Part shown: positions 26,881 to 35,054 of the stretch, in pieces | Numbering within the stretch: the first letter of the stretch is position 1 | How the letters are laid out: the number at the start of each line of letters is the position of its first letter | Assembly: GCF_044466355.1 (NCBI RefSeq) | Contig: NZ_JBITMQ010000003.1 | Coordinates: 507,366-571,365 of the forward strand | Length of the DNA stretch: 64,000 nucleotides | Direction of reading: 5' to 3' | Source of the DNA: Actinophytocola sp044466355 | Lineage (GTDB): Bacteria; Actinomycetota; Actinomycetes; Mycobacteriales; Pseudonocardiaceae | The notes under the pieces: generated by a model | What the model was told of the DNA's origin: nothing | What the model saw: the letters and a program-made list of their open reading frames with translations, nothing else | The model's database searches: none | Translations under genes and position numbers: made by a program

Positions 26881-27840
26881 GTGCGCACCGACGTGTTGTG
26901 CCTGGGCGAGACCATGGCCATGTTCGTGCCCGCGGAACCGGGTCCGCCGGCCGAGGCGACCACGTGGCACCGGACCGTCGGTGGCGCCGAGTCCAATGTG
27001 GCCTGTCACGTCGCCGCGCTCGGGCTGCGGTCGGCGTGGGTGAGCGCGGTCGGCGACGACGCGCTCGGCACGGCCGTCGTGTCGGCGGTCGCCTCGTTCG
27101 GGGTCGACGTGTCCGCCGTCGCGGTCGACGCGGACCGGCCGACCGGGGTGTACGTCAAGGAGCGGGACGCGTCCGGCAGCCCGGTGCGCTACTACCGGCG
27201 CGGGTCGGCCGCGTCGGGCATGGGGCCGTCGCTGGTCGACACGCTGCCGCTCGACGCGGTGCGGGTCGTGCACACCAGCGGGATCACGCCCGCGCTGTCG
27301 GACAGCTGCCACGCCCTGATGGTCCGCCTGCTGCACCTGCCCCGCGACTTCACGCTGTCGTTCGACCTCAACTGGCGGCCCCGGCTGTGGACCGACCGTG
27401 ACCCGGCCGTGCTGCGCGACCTCGCCGCCGCGGCGGACATCGTGTTCGTCGGCGCGGACGAGGCGAAGCTCGTGTGGGACGTCGACGAACCGGCGGCGAT
27501 CCGCGCGCTGCTGCCGGAACCGGCGACGCTCGTGATCAAGCAGGGCGCGGCGGGCGCGACGCTGGTCGAGGGCGACGACGTGCTGTTCCAGCCCGCGTTG
27601 AAGGTCGACGTGGTCGAGCCGGTCGGCGCCGGTGACGCGTTCGCCGCCGGGTTCCTGTGGGCGACGCTCGCGGGGGAGCCGCCGCTGCGCCGGTTGCGGG
27701 CCGGTCACCTGCGGGCCGCGACCGCGCTGCGCACCCACCACGACGTGGGCCCGTCGCTGCCGCCGTCGTACGTGTCGGCGATGCTGGCCGCGTCCGAGGC
27801 CGAGTGGGCCGCGGCGTTCGTGACCGAGGGGGCGTCGTGA
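26881..27840 (+). CDS. PfkB-family sugar kinase (2-keto-3-deoxygluconate kinase-like)
   Basis: A 319-residue PfkB/ribokinase-family kinase. The N-terminal sugar-binding glycine motif is TVGGAESNVACHVAALG. The C-terminal signature GAGDAFAAGF holds the catalytic base Asp252. Its layout is that of KDG kinases, which make KDPG for the aldolase encoded across the divergent promoter. GTG 26881 is fixed by GGAGGAGGGG at 26865-26874. Longer in-frame starts would run through the operator region and are rejected. It overlaps the IclR gene (GTGA). Confidence 0.9.
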   Translation: MRTDVLCLGETMAMFVPAEPGPPAEATTWHRTVGGAESNVACHVAALGLRSAWVSAVGDDALGTAVVSAVASFGVDVSAVAVDADRPTGVYVKERDASGSPVRYYRRGSAASGMGPSLVDTLPLDAVRVVHTSGITPALSDSCHALMVRLLHLPRDFTLSFDLNWRPRLWTDRDPAVLRDLAAAADIVFVGADEAKLVWDVDEPAAIRALLPEPATLVIKQGAAGATLVEGDDVLFQPALKVDVVEPVGAGDAFAAGFLWATLAGEPPLRRLRAGHLRAATALRTHHDVGPSLPPSYVSAMLAASEAEWAAAFVTEGAS

Positions 27841-28595
27841 GTCAGAGCTTGGACCGTGCGCTCGTCGTGCTCGACGAGCTGGCGGACGGGCAGCGGACCC
27901 TCGACCAGCTGGCCGAGCGGCTCGACGTGCACAAGTCGACCGTGTTGCGGTTGCTGCGCACGTTGGAGTCGCACCGGTTCGTGCAGCGTGTCGGGGTGCG
28001 GTACTACCGGCTGGGCACGTCGCTGTTCGAGCTGGCGTTCCGGGCGCTCGACGAGCGGGACGTGCGGCGCAGCGTGGAGCCCGCGCTGCGTGCGCTGAAC
28101 GCGGAGACCGGGCACACCGTGCACCTCGCGTCCTACGAGGACGGTGAGGTGATCTACGTCGACAAGTACGAGAGCCGCCACAACGTGCGGATGTACTCCC
28201 GCATCGGCAGGCGCGCCCCGCTGCACTGCACGGCCGTGGCGAAGGTGTTGGTCGCCGCGTTGCCGGAGGACCAGCGCGCGGAGGTGGCGGCGTCGATCAG
28301 GTACGAGAAGATGGCGCGGAACACGATCACCACGCCGCGCGCGTACCTGGCGGAGCTGGACCGGGTGGCCGCGCGGGGCTACGCGATCGACGACGAGGAG
28401 CACGAGGAGCACATCCACTGCGTCGCCGCGCCGGTGCGCGGCGCGCGGGGCGAGGTGCTCGCGGCGGTGTCGCTGTCGGTGCCGCAGGTCGTGCTCGACC
28501 TGGACGGCCTGCTGGAGCTGGTGCCGGCACTGCTGGCCGCGGCGTCGGCGGCGTCCGCCGAGTGTGGTTACCAGGAAACGAAGAGGAGAGACTGA
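27837..28595 (+). CDS. IclR-family regulator
   Basis: A 252-residue IclR protein. The N-terminal winged helix contains LDQLAERLDVHKSTVLRLLR (about residues 22-41). The effector domain includes RRAPLHCTAVAKVLVAALP and the C-terminal AAPVRGARGEVLAAVSLSVP. Members are homodimeric and often bind palindromes of 13-17 bp in pairs. It is translated in overlap with the kinase and RidA genes and is the only regulator in the locus, so it is the prime candidate for the paired operators at 22594-22631 and 26788-26825. Ligand unknown; KDG or a related sugar acid is a reasonable guess. Confidence 0.92.
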   Translation: MSQSLDRALVVLDELADGQRTLDQLAERLDVHKSTVLRLLRTLESHRFVQRVGVRYYRLGTSLFELAFRALDERDVRRSVEPALRALNAETGHTVHLASYEDGEVIYVDKYESRHNVRMYSRIGRRAPLHCTAVAKVLVAALPEDQRAEVAASIRYEKMARNTITTPRAYLAELDRVAARGYAIDDEEHEEHIHCVAAPVRGARGEVLAAVSLSVPQVVLDLDGLLELVPALLAAASAASAECGYQETKRRD

Positions 28596-28975
28596 TGGCG
28601 AAGGTCGCGATCCACCCGGAGGGCACCAAGATCCCGACGGTGCCGCTCACGCACGGCATCCGCAAGGGCAACATCCTGCAGGTGGCCGGCCAGGTGGCCT
28701 TCGACCCGTCGACGAACGAGATCGTCGGCGACACCGTCACCGAACAGACCCGCCAGGTCATGCAGAACGTGCGCCGGGTCCTGGAGGCGGGCGGCGCCAC
28801 CCTCGACGACGTGGTCATGTGCCGCATCTACCTCACCGACACCGCCCACTTCGGCGAGATGAACGACGCCTACCGCGAGTTCTTCGAGGAGTCCTTCCCG
28901 GCCCGCACCACGGTCTACGTAGGCCTCCCGGCAGGCCTCCTGGTAGAGATCGACGCCATGGCCGTCCTGGACTAA
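28595..28975 (+). CDS. RidA-family enamine/imine deaminase
   Basis: A 126-residue RidA/YjgF/YER057c protein. The segment VLEAGGATLDDVVMCRIYLTD and FPARTTVYVGLP (Arg near residue 108, the carboxylate-binding residue of the family) are diagnostic. RidA hydrolyses reactive enamines and imines released by PLP-dependent ammonia-lyases. That matches the divergent deaminase: it would convert the 2-amino enol/imine intermediate to the keto acid. Start ATG 28595 shares one base with the IclR stop and is preceded by GAGGAGAG. Confidence 0.92.
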   Translation: MAKVAIHPEGTKIPTVPLTHGIRKGNILQVAGQVAFDPSTNEIVGDTVTEQTRQVMQNVRRVLEAGGATLDDVVMCRIYLTDTAHFGEMNDAYREFFEESFPARTTVYVGLPAGLLVEIDAMAVLD

Positions 28976-29371
28976 CCCCGCGAGTCGCGCCCCCAGACAT
29001 AGCGAGTCGCGCCCCCAGACATAGCGAGTCGCGTTCTCAGGCATAGCGAGTTGTCGGTTTCGTGCAGGTGGTGATCGTGGCGACGTGGCCGTTGCGCACC
29101 ATGGTGCAGAAGGACCGCCTCTTCACCGNNNNNNNNNNCGCCCCCACCTAGATCACCCCGTCCCCCAACACTCCTCCCCTCCCGAACTCCCGCCCGCTGT
29201 GTTGGCGGTTTCGTGCAGGTGGTGGTGCACGAAACCGACAACTCGTTGTGCGCGGGAGCGCGACTCGCGCTGTTTTGGGGCGCGACTCGCTGTGTTCTCG
29301 CGCGTGACTCGCGGGGTTTGTGGATGGACGGGTCGATTGACTTTCGATAGATAGGTGTCGATAATCGGTTT
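28976..29371. repeat. Gene-free repeat region with an assembly gap
   Basis: This 396-bp stretch holds no credible gene. It starts with three head-to-tail copies of a 22-bp unit (28980-29001, 29002-29023, 29024-29045) beginning GCGAGTCGCG, plus a partial fourth. Then comes a 20-bp arm (29047-29066) repeated inverted at 29226-29245. Next is a 67-bp copy of part of the DUF2975 gene (29062-29128), ten Ns (29129-29138), and a perfect 12-bp hairpin (29206-29217 with 29226-29237). After it come inverted copies of the 22-bp unit (about 29247-29315). The inverted arms around the Ns explain the assembly break. Confidence 0.8.
29062..29128 (+). pseudogene. Fragment of a DUF2975 gene, cut by the assembly gap
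   Basis: These 67 bases match 29558-29624 of the downstream DUF2975 gene with only four mismatches. They correspond to the start of its third membrane segment through the KDRIFT motif. No start codon or upstream coding part is present. The copy runs into the 10-N gap, so it is either a relic of duplication or a misassembled repeat. Confidence 0.65.
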
Positions 29372-29854
29372 ATGGTTGTTGTGCATCGGGTGGTGGTGTT
29401 GCCGCTGCGGGCGTCGCTCGTCGTGTTGTTCGGGGTGCTGGTGTTGTTCCAGACCATGTCGTTGCCGGGGCAGTTCGCGTACATGGCGCGGGAGCACCCT
29501 GAGGACGCCGAGCTGCGCTGGCCCGCGACGATCATCTCCGTGTTCCTGGTGTTGTGCGTGCAGGTGGTGATCGTGGCGACGTGGCAGTTGCTCACCATGG
29601 TCCAGAAGGACCGCATCTTCACCGAGGCGGCGATGCGGTGGGTGAACGTGATCCTCGTGGCCATCGGGGCCGGGTGGGTGGTGCTCGTCGGCGTGCTGCT
29701 GATCGTCGGGTTCAACGCGGACGACCCCGGGATGCCGCTCGTGCTGTTCCTGATCACGACGGGGGTGACCGTGCTGGGGCTGTTGATGATCGTCATGCGT
29801 GCGTTGCTGCGGCAGGCGACCACGCTGCGCACCGACATGGAGTCGGTGATCTGA
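29372..29854 (+). CDS. DUF2975 membrane protein
   Basis: A 160-residue protein with four hydrophobic helices and the family motif KDRIFT (MVQKDRIFTEAAMRWVN near residue 84). DUF2975 proteins are commonly encoded together with a small Cro/CI-type repressor, as here, where the two genes share one base (TGATG). The pair may form a membrane-linked regulatory module; biochemical function is unknown. ATG 29372 was chosen as the first plausible start after the repeat region. Confidence 0.85.
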   Translation: MVVVHRVVVLPLRASLVVLFGVLVLFQTMSLPGQFAYMAREHPEDAELRWPATIISVFLVLCVQVVIVATWQLLTMVQKDRIFTEAAMRWVNVILVAIGAGWVVLVGVLLIVGFNADDPGMPLVLFLITTGVTVLGLLMIVMRALLRQATTLRTDMESVI

Positions 29855-30078
29855 TGCCGATCGTCGTGCGCATCGACGTCGAGCTCGCCAAGCGGAAGAT
29901 GAGCGTCGGGGAGTTCGCCGAGAAGGTCGGCCTCACCCCGGCGAACGTCGCGGTGCTGAAGAACGGCAGGGCCAAGGCGGTGCGGTTCTCCACGCTGGAG
30001 GCCATGTGCCGGGTGCTGGGGTGCCAGCCCGGTGACCTGCTGGAGTGGGTCGAGGAGGAACCACCCGGCGAGTCGTGA
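29854..30078 (+). CDS. Small XRE/Cro-CI-type DNA-binding protein paired with DUF2975
   Basis: A 74-residue helix-turn-helix protein. KMSVGEFAEKVGLTPANVAV followed by LKNGRAKAVRFSTLEAMCRV is the classic XRE fold. The C terminus LGCQPGDLLEWVEEE is typical of the YozG-like partners of DUF2975. ATG 29854 overlaps the DUF2975 stop. It probably autoregulates the pair. Confidence 0.9.
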   Translation: MPIVVRIDVELAKRKMSVGEFAEKVGLTPANVAVLKNGRAKAVRFSTLEAMCRVLGCQPGDLLEWVEEEPPGES

Positions 30079-30091
30079 GTCCGGGAAACGG

Positions 30092-30550
30092 CTACCGGAC
30101 GTGCCGGCCCGCCGCCTGGATGAACGTGTCCAGGGCCGTTTGGCTGCGGGCCTCGTGCTCCTTCAGGGCGGCCAGGTCCGGTGCCTCGGCGATCGCGGTG
30201 ATCGGGGCGAAGGTCTCGTCCACCAGGTGGAGCACCGCCGGGTCCTCGGTGAGCAGCCGGACCGTGAACCGGGCGTGGTCGGCCGTCGCGCCACGGCGGT
30301 CGGCCTCGGTTTGGGCGGACGCCGGGTCCGCGTCGCCCTGGTGGGTGAACCACAGGGTGATCACGGCCTGGCGGAGATCGGTGATCGCACCTGCGAAGGA
30401 TGTGTACGCCGCGATCCGGTCCCGACGGAGCTGCTCGCGGCGGGCGACGGCCTCGGCTCGCCTGGCTGTCAGCCATCCGAACAGGTAGGTGAGGCTCGCC
30501 CCCGCCAGGGTGCCGCCGACCGCCACGGCGCTCGTGACCAAACTGTCCAC
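30092..30550 (-). CDS. Hypothetical single-pass membrane protein
   Basis: A 152-residue protein. Residues about 5-22 form one transmembrane helix (TSAVAVGGTLAGASLTYLFG), followed by an Arg/Glu-rich helical domain (TARRAEAVARREQLRRDR) likely to be cytoplasmic and coiled. Similar short proteins are frequent in actinomycetes but I know no function. GTG 30550 is the best start; the ribosome site is weak. It is convergent with the XRE gene and divergent from uraD, with a 46-bp spacer. Confidence 0.7.
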   Translation of the reverse strand: MDSLVTSAVAVGGTLAGASLTYLFGWLTARRAEAVARREQLRRDRIAAYTSFAGAITDLRQAVITLWFTHQGDADPASAQTEADRRGATADHARFTVRLLTEDPAVLHLVDETFAPITAIAEAPDLAALKEHEARSQTALDTFIQAAGRHVR

Positions 30551-30596
30551 GCCGGAGAGTCTGTCAGCGCGCCACGACGCCGGTACAGTCCCGAGG

Positions 30597-31088
30597 ATGT
30601 CCGATGATTCACCGCTCGACCGGCTGAACGCCGAGGAGCCCGCCGCCGCCGAGCACGACCTGCTCGCCTGTTGCGCGTCCCGCCGCTGGGCCGACGAGAT
30701 CCTCGCCCGGCGCCCATACCACGACCTCGCCCAGCTCCGCGGTGTCTCCGAGCAGATCCTGCGTGCCCTCGACTGGACCGACGTCGAACACGCGCTCGCC
30801 GCGCACCCGCGGATCGGCGAGCGCGCGACCGGGCCGGGGCCGGAGGCCGCCTGGTCCCGTGAGGAGCAGGCCGGGGCCGCGCCCAGCGAGGACCTCGTCG
30901 CCGGCAACGTCGCCTACGAGGAGCGGTTCGGGCACGTCTTCCTCATCTGCGCCACCGGGCTGACCGGCGAGGAGATGCTCGACGCCCTCCGCACCCGCCT
31001 CGGCAACGACCCCGTCACGGAACAGGACGTCGTGCGCGAGGAGCTGCGCAAGATCGTCGACCTCCGGTTGGGGAAGGCCTTCGGATGA
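30597..31088 (+). CDS. uraD: OHCU decarboxylase
   Basis: A 163-residue 2-oxo-4-hydroxy-4-carboxy-5-ureidoimidazoline decarboxylase. The family helices with the catalytic histidine (AAHPRIGERA, about residues 61-70) and the SREEQAG and ATGLTGEEMLDAL segments are present. It converts OHCU to S-allantoin, the last step from urate. It opens a seven-gene purine operon and overlaps uraH by four bases. Confidence 0.93.
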   Translation: MSDDSPLDRLNAEEPAAAEHDLLACCASRRWADEILARRPYHDLAQLRGVSEQILRALDWTDVEHALAAHPRIGERATGPGPEAAWSREEQAGAAPSEDLVAGNVAYEERFGHVFLICATGLTGEEMLDALRTRLGNDPVTEQDVVREELRKIVDLRLGKAFG

Positions 31089-31381
31089 GTCTGTCGACCC
31101 ACGTTCTGAACACGAGCGAGGGGCGGCCCGCCGCGGGCGTCCCCGTGCGCCTGGAACTGCACGACGCGGGCTGGCGCACCATCGCGGACGGGCACACCGA
31201 CGACGACGGGCGCATCAGCGGCTGGGACACCCCCGAGCCCGGCGTGTACCGGCTCGTCTTCGAGGTCCGCGGCGAGTTCTACCCTGAGGTCACCGTCGCC
31301 TTCCGGGTCACCGACGACAGTCACTACCACGTGCCGCTGCTCATCAGCCCGTACGGCTACTCGACCTACCGGGGGAGCTGA
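31085..31381 (+). CDS. uraH: 5-Hydroxyisourate hydrolase (transthyretin-like)
   Basis: A 98-residue protein beginning LSTHVLNTSEGRPAAGVPV and ending YGYSTYRGS. The invariant N-terminal His and the C-terminal Y-R-G-S tail make up the active site of this family. It hydrolyses 5-hydroxyisourate to OHCU, between the uricase and UraD steps. Confidence 0.96.
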   Translation: MSLSTHVLNTSEGRPAAGVPVRLELHDAGWRTIADGHTDDDGRISGWDTPEPGVYRLVFEVRGEFYPEVTVAFRVTDDSHYHVPLLISPYGYSTYRGS

Positions 31382-31384
31382 ACC

Positions 31385-32239
31385 ATGGACATCCGCCTTG
31401 GCGCCAACCAGTACGGCAAGGCCGAGACCCGGCTCGTGCGGGTCGACCGCGGCGAGGACCGGCACGAGGTCACCGACCTCAACGTCACGACCACACTGTC
31501 GGGTGATCTTGCCGCCACGCACTTGACCGGGGACAACGCCGGTGTGCTGCCAACCGACACGCAGAAGAACACCGTCTACGCGTTCGCGCGGGACGGGGTC
31601 GGGCAGATCGAGTCGTTCGCGTCGCGGCTCGCCCGCCACTTCGTCGACACCACGCCGACGATCCACCGCGCCCGTGTCCGGATCGAGCAGTACAGCTGGG
31701 AGCGGGTCGCGCACCACTCGTTCATCCGCAACTCCGGCACTCGCACCACGACCGTCACCTACGACGGCACCGCCGCGACCGTTGTGTCCGGAGTGGACGA
31801 TCTGGTCGTCATGAACACCACCGGGTCGGAGTTCCACGGCTTCCACAAGGACGAGTACACGACGCTGAAGGAGACCAGCGACCGCATCCTCGCCACCGCC
31901 GTGCGTGCCGACTGGCGCCACGCGAGCGCCGACGACACGGACTGGCACGAGTCACACCGCGAGGCCACGCGTCACCTGATCGAGGCGTTCGCGGGGACAC
32001 ATTCGTTGTCGTTGCAGCAAACCCTGTACGCGATGGGTGAACAGGTGCTGCGCCAGCGGCCGGAGCTGGCCGAGGTGCGGCTGTCGCTGCCGAACAAGCA
32101 CCACTTCCTCGTCGACCTGTCGCCGTTCGAGCTGGACAACCCCGGTGAGGTGTTCTTCGCCGCGGACCGGCCGTACGGGCTCATCGAGGGCACGGTCGTG
32201 CGCGACGGCGCCCCCGACGCCGGGCTCGCGTGGTGGTGA
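31385..32239 (+). CDS. Urate oxidase (uricase)
   Basis: A 284-residue cofactor-free uricase made of two T-fold domains. ANQYGKAETRLVRV holds the catalytic Lys near residue 12, VLPTDTQKNTVYAFA the partner Thr near residue 56, and LPNKHHFLVDLSPF the conserved His near residue 240. It oxidises urate to 5-hydroxyisourate with O2. Start is three bases after uraH. The 3' end overlaps upstream in-frame codons of the next gene. Confidence 0.96.
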   Translation: MDIRLGANQYGKAETRLVRVDRGEDRHEVTDLNVTTTLSGDLAATHLTGDNAGVLPTDTQKNTVYAFARDGVGQIESFASRLARHFVDTTPTIHRARVRIEQYSWERVAHHSFIRNSGTRTTTVTYDGTAATVVSGVDDLVVMNTTGSEFHGFHKDEYTTLKETSDRILATAVRADWRHASADDTDWHESHREATRHLIEAFAGTHSLSLQQTLYAMGEQVLRQRPELAEVRLSLPNKHHFLVDLSPFELDNPGEVFFAADRPYGLIEGTVVRDGAPDAGLAWW

Positions 32240-32241
32240 CC

Positions 32242-33093
32242 ATGGACTTCCTCCGTCCGTCCACATTGGACGAAGCGCTCGCCGTGAAGGCCGAGCACCC
32301 GGACGCCGTGCCCATCGCGGGTGGCACGGACGTCATGGTGGAGCTGAACTTCGACGTCCGCCGCCCGCCCGCGCTGCTCGACCTCGGCCGGGTCGCCGAA
32401 CTGTCGTCGTGGTCGGCCGAGAACGGGCACGTACGGCTCGGCGCGACCGTGCCGTACACGCGGGTGGTCACCGAACTGGGTGACGTCCTGCCGGGCCTGG
32501 CCATGGCGTCCCGCACGGTCGGGTCGCCGCAGATCCGCAACCGCGGCACGGTCGGCGGCAACCTCGGCTCCGCGTCACCCGCGGGGGACGCGCACCCGCC
32601 GTTGGTCGCGGTCGGGGCCGACGTCGAGGTGGCGTCGGTCCGCGGCGCACGGACGATCCCCGCGCGGGAGTTCTTCTTCGGACCCAAGAAGTCCGCGCTC
32701 GAGCCCGACGAGCTGATCGTCGCCGTGCGGGTGCCGAAGGCCACCGGGCCGCAGCAGTTCGCGAAGGTCGGCACCCGCAACGCGATGGTCATCGCCGTCT
32801 GCTCGTTCGCGGTCGCGCTGGATGTCGCGAACAACACCGTCGGCACCGGCATCGGGTCCGCCGGGCCGACACCGTTGCGGGCGCGGCAGGCCGAGGAGTT
32901 CGCGGCCGCCGAGCTGCCCTGGGGGAACCGGGAACCGTTGCAGGACAACATAGCGCGTGCGTTCGGCGAACTCGTCGGCGCCGCCGCGCGACCGATCGAC
33001 GACGTGCGCGGGAGCGCGGCCTACCGCCGCCACGCGCTGTCCGTGCTCGCCCGCCGCGCACTCGGCTGGGCCTGGCAGGAGGTTGTTGCGTAA
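32242..33093 (+). CDS. Xanthine dehydrogenase FAD-binding subunit
   Basis: A 283-residue protein of the CO dehydrogenase flavoprotein/XdhB type. It has the PIAGGTDVMVELN FAD pyrophosphate loop near residue 27 and the NRGTVGGNLGSASPAGD isoalloxazine loop near 96. It carries electrons from the iron-sulphur subunit to NAD or another acceptor. ATG 32242 is preferred; GTG codons at 32230-32238 also sit in frame and overlap the uricase stop. The iron-sulphur subunit follows with no spacer. Confidence 0.93.
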   Translation: MDFLRPSTLDEALAVKAEHPDAVPIAGGTDVMVELNFDVRRPPALLDLGRVAELSSWSAENGHVRLGATVPYTRVVTELGDVLPGLAMASRTVGSPQIRNRGTVGGNLGSASPAGDAHPPLVAVGADVEVASVRGARTIPAREFFFGPKKSALEPDELIVAVRVPKATGPQQFAKVGTRNAMVIAVCSFAVALDVANNTVGTGIGSAGPTPLRARQAEEFAAAELPWGNREPLQDNIARAFGELVGAAARPIDDVRGSAAYRRHALSVLARRALGWAWQEVVA

Positions 33094-33699
33094 ATGCGGG
33101 TCAATGTGGAGGTCAACGGCGAGCAGCGCACCGCCGACGACGTGTGGCCGGGCGAGAGCCTGCTGTACGTCCTGCGTGAGCGCCTGGGGCTGCCGGGGGC
33201 CAAGAACGCCTGTGAACAAGGCGAATGCGGTTCCTGCACGGTCTACCTGGACGGCACGCCCGTGTGCGCGTGCCTCGTCGCCGCCGGTCAGGCCGAGGGC
33301 CGTTCGGTGCGCACGGTCGAGGGGCTGGGCAGCGAGGAGGAACTGGACCCGGTGCAGGACGCGTTCGTCCGCACGGGCGCGGTCCAGTGCGGGTTCTGCA
33401 CCCCCGGCCTGATCGTCGCCGCGCACGACCTGGTGCACCGCAAGCCGGACGCGAGCGACGCCGAGATCCGGGAGGCGCTGGCCGGGAACCTGTGCCGCTG
33501 CACGGGTTACGAGAAGATCCTGGACGCCGTCCGCCTCGCCGCGAAGCGGGAGCGGAGCGACGGAGCGGGCTCCGTCTGGACTGACGAGCACGGAGGCCCG
33601 GCGAGGAACGAGCCCGGGGCCTCCGCGCGCAGGAGGGAAGACGGAGGCTTGGCGGAGGAGCGCAGCGACCCGTCGAACACCGTGCGGGGGAACGCATGA
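33094..33699 (+). CDS. Xanthine dehydrogenase 2Fe-2S subunit with a repeat-derived tail
   Basis: Residues 1-152 are a complete XdhC-like iron-sulphur subunit. The plant-type ferredoxin cluster motif is CEQGECGSC and the second, helical-domain cluster is CGFCTPG with CRCTGY. The last 47 residues are Arg/Glu/Gly-rich, have no family counterpart and are coded by the short GC-rich repeat (33540-33676), so the original stop was probably lost after repeat insertion. The start directly abuts the preceding TAA, and the end overlaps the deaminase start (ATGA). Confidence 0.92.
   Translation: MRVNVEVNGEQRTADDVWPGESLLYVLRERLGLPGAKNACEQGECGSCTVYLDGTPVCACLVAAGQAEGRSVRTVEGLGSEEELDPVQDAFVRTGAVQCGFCTPGLIVAAHDLVHRKPDASDAEIREALAGNLCRCTGYEKILDAVRLAAKRERSDGAGSVWTDEHGGPARNEPGASARRREDGGLAEERSDPSNTVRGNA
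33540..33676 (+). repeat. GC-rich dispersed repeat copies inside the 2Fe-2S subunit gene
   Basis: GAGCGGAGCGACGGAGCGGG (about 33550-33569) and GGAGCGCAGCGACCCGTC (about 33657-33674) belong to the same family as 11805-11880 and 50559-50577. The second copy is followed by GAACACC, as is the minus-strand copy near 50559. They lie entirely in the unconserved C-terminal extension. Confidence 0.6.
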
Positions 33700-35054
33700 G
33701 GATCGTGATCGAGAACGCCGCCATCGCGACCGTCGACGGCGACGAGGGCGCCGGTACCGAGTACACGCGTGGCCATGTCGTGGTCGACGACGGCGTGATC
33801 GAGGCGGTCGGGGAGGGCCCGGCTCCGGACGGGCAGGCCGACCGCCGTGTCGACGCCACCGGTTGCCTGGTCACCCCTGGTTTCGTCAACACCCATCACC
33901 ACCTCTACCAGTGGGCCACCCGCGGCTACGCCCAGGAGGCCACGCTGTTCGAGTGGCTGACCGCGCTGTACCCGGTGTGGGCGGGCATCGACGAGACGAT
34001 CGTGCACGCCGCGGCGGTCGCGGGCCTCACCCGGCTCGCCCGCACCGGCTGCACCACCGCCGCCGACCACCACTACGTCATCCCGCGCGACGGCGGCGAC
34101 ACCTTCGGTGCGACCGTCGAGGCCGCCCGCCGGGTCGGCATCCGCCTGCACGGCGTGCGCGGGTCCATGGACCGCGGCGAGTCGCAGGGCGGGCTGCCGC
34201 CGGACTCGATCGTGGAGACGATGGACGGCGCCCTGACCGGCACCGCCGAGGCCATCGACACCTTCCACGACCCGTCGCCTGGCTCGTTCACCCGGATCGC
34301 CGTCGGGCCGTGCTCGCCGTTCTCGGTGAGCACCGACCTCATGCGCACGGCCGCGGAACTGGCGCGGGACAAGGGCGTCCGCCTCCACACCCACCTCGCC
34401 GAGACCCTCGACGAGGAACGCCAGTGCCTCGACGAGTTCGGCTGCACCCCGGCCGAACTGGCCGACGACCTCGGCTGGCTCGGCGACGACGTGTGGCTCG
34501 CGCACGGCATCCACTTCTCCGACGGCGCGGTCGCCCGGCTCGGCGCCACCGGCACCGGTGTCGCGCACTGCCCGACGTCCAACTCGCGTCTCGGCGCGGG
34601 CATCGCGCGCGTGCGGGACCTGGTGCATGCCGGCGCCCCGGTCGGGCTCGGCGTCGACGGCGCCGCGTCCAATGAGGACGGTGGCCTGGGCGTCGAGCTG
34701 CGGCAGGCCGTGTACCTGGCCCGGCAGGTGAAGGGACCGCACTCGGCCACCGCCCGCGACGGGCTGTGGCTCGCCACCCGCGGCGGCGCCCGCTGCCTCG
34801 GCCGCGAGGCCGAGATCGGCTCGCTCGAGGCAGGCAAGCAGGCCGACCTGGCCGTGTGGCGGCTGACCGGCATGAACCACGCGGGCATCGCCGATCCCGT
34901 GGCGGCGCTGGTGTTCGGCGCCCTGCCACCACTCGCGCTGCTCCTCGCGGGCGGCAACGTGATCGTCGAGGACGACGAGATCCGCACCGTGTCCGAGGCC
35001 GACGCCGCTGCCGCACTCGGCGCGGCGTCACGAGCACTGGCGGAGAAGTCATGA
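33696..35054 (+). CDS. 8-Oxoguanine deaminase (amidohydrolase)
   Basis: A 452-residue amidohydrolase of the guanine/8-oxoguanine deaminase group. The metal site includes NTHHHLYQW near residue 68, LHTHLAETLDEE near 229, AHGIHF and the C-terminal GVDGAASNEDGG. 8-Oxoguanine deaminase converts oxidised guanine directly to urate. Its position inside a urate-forming and urate-degrading operon supports that substrate over guanine or S-adenosylhomocysteine, though a closely related amidohydrolase specificity cannot be excluded. Confidence 0.85.
   Translation: MRIVIENAAIATVDGDEGAGTEYTRGHVVVDDGVIEAVGEGPAPDGQADRRVDATGCLVTPGFVNTHHHLYQWATRGYAQEATLFEWLTALYPVWAGIDETIVHAAAVAGLTRLARTGCTTAADHHYVIPRDGGDTFGATVEAARRVGIRLHGVRGSMDRGESQGGLPPDSIVETMDGALTGTAEAIDTFHDPSPGSFTRIAVGPCSPFSVSTDLMRTAAELARDKGVRLHTHLAETLDEERQCLDEFGCTPAELADDLGWLGDDVWLAHGIHFSDGAVARLGATGTGVAHCPTSNSRLGAGIARVRDLVHAGAPVGLGVDGAASNEDGGLGVELRQAVYLARQVKGPHSATARDGLWLATRGGARCLGREAEIGSLEAGKQADLAVWRLTGMNHAGIADPVAALVFGALPPLALLLAGGNVIVEDDEIRTVSEADAAAALGAASRALAEKS

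Noticed and set aside
28980..29052. Tandem 22-bp units as a CRISPR array
   Set aside because: Units are head-to-tail without spacers and no cas genes are near.
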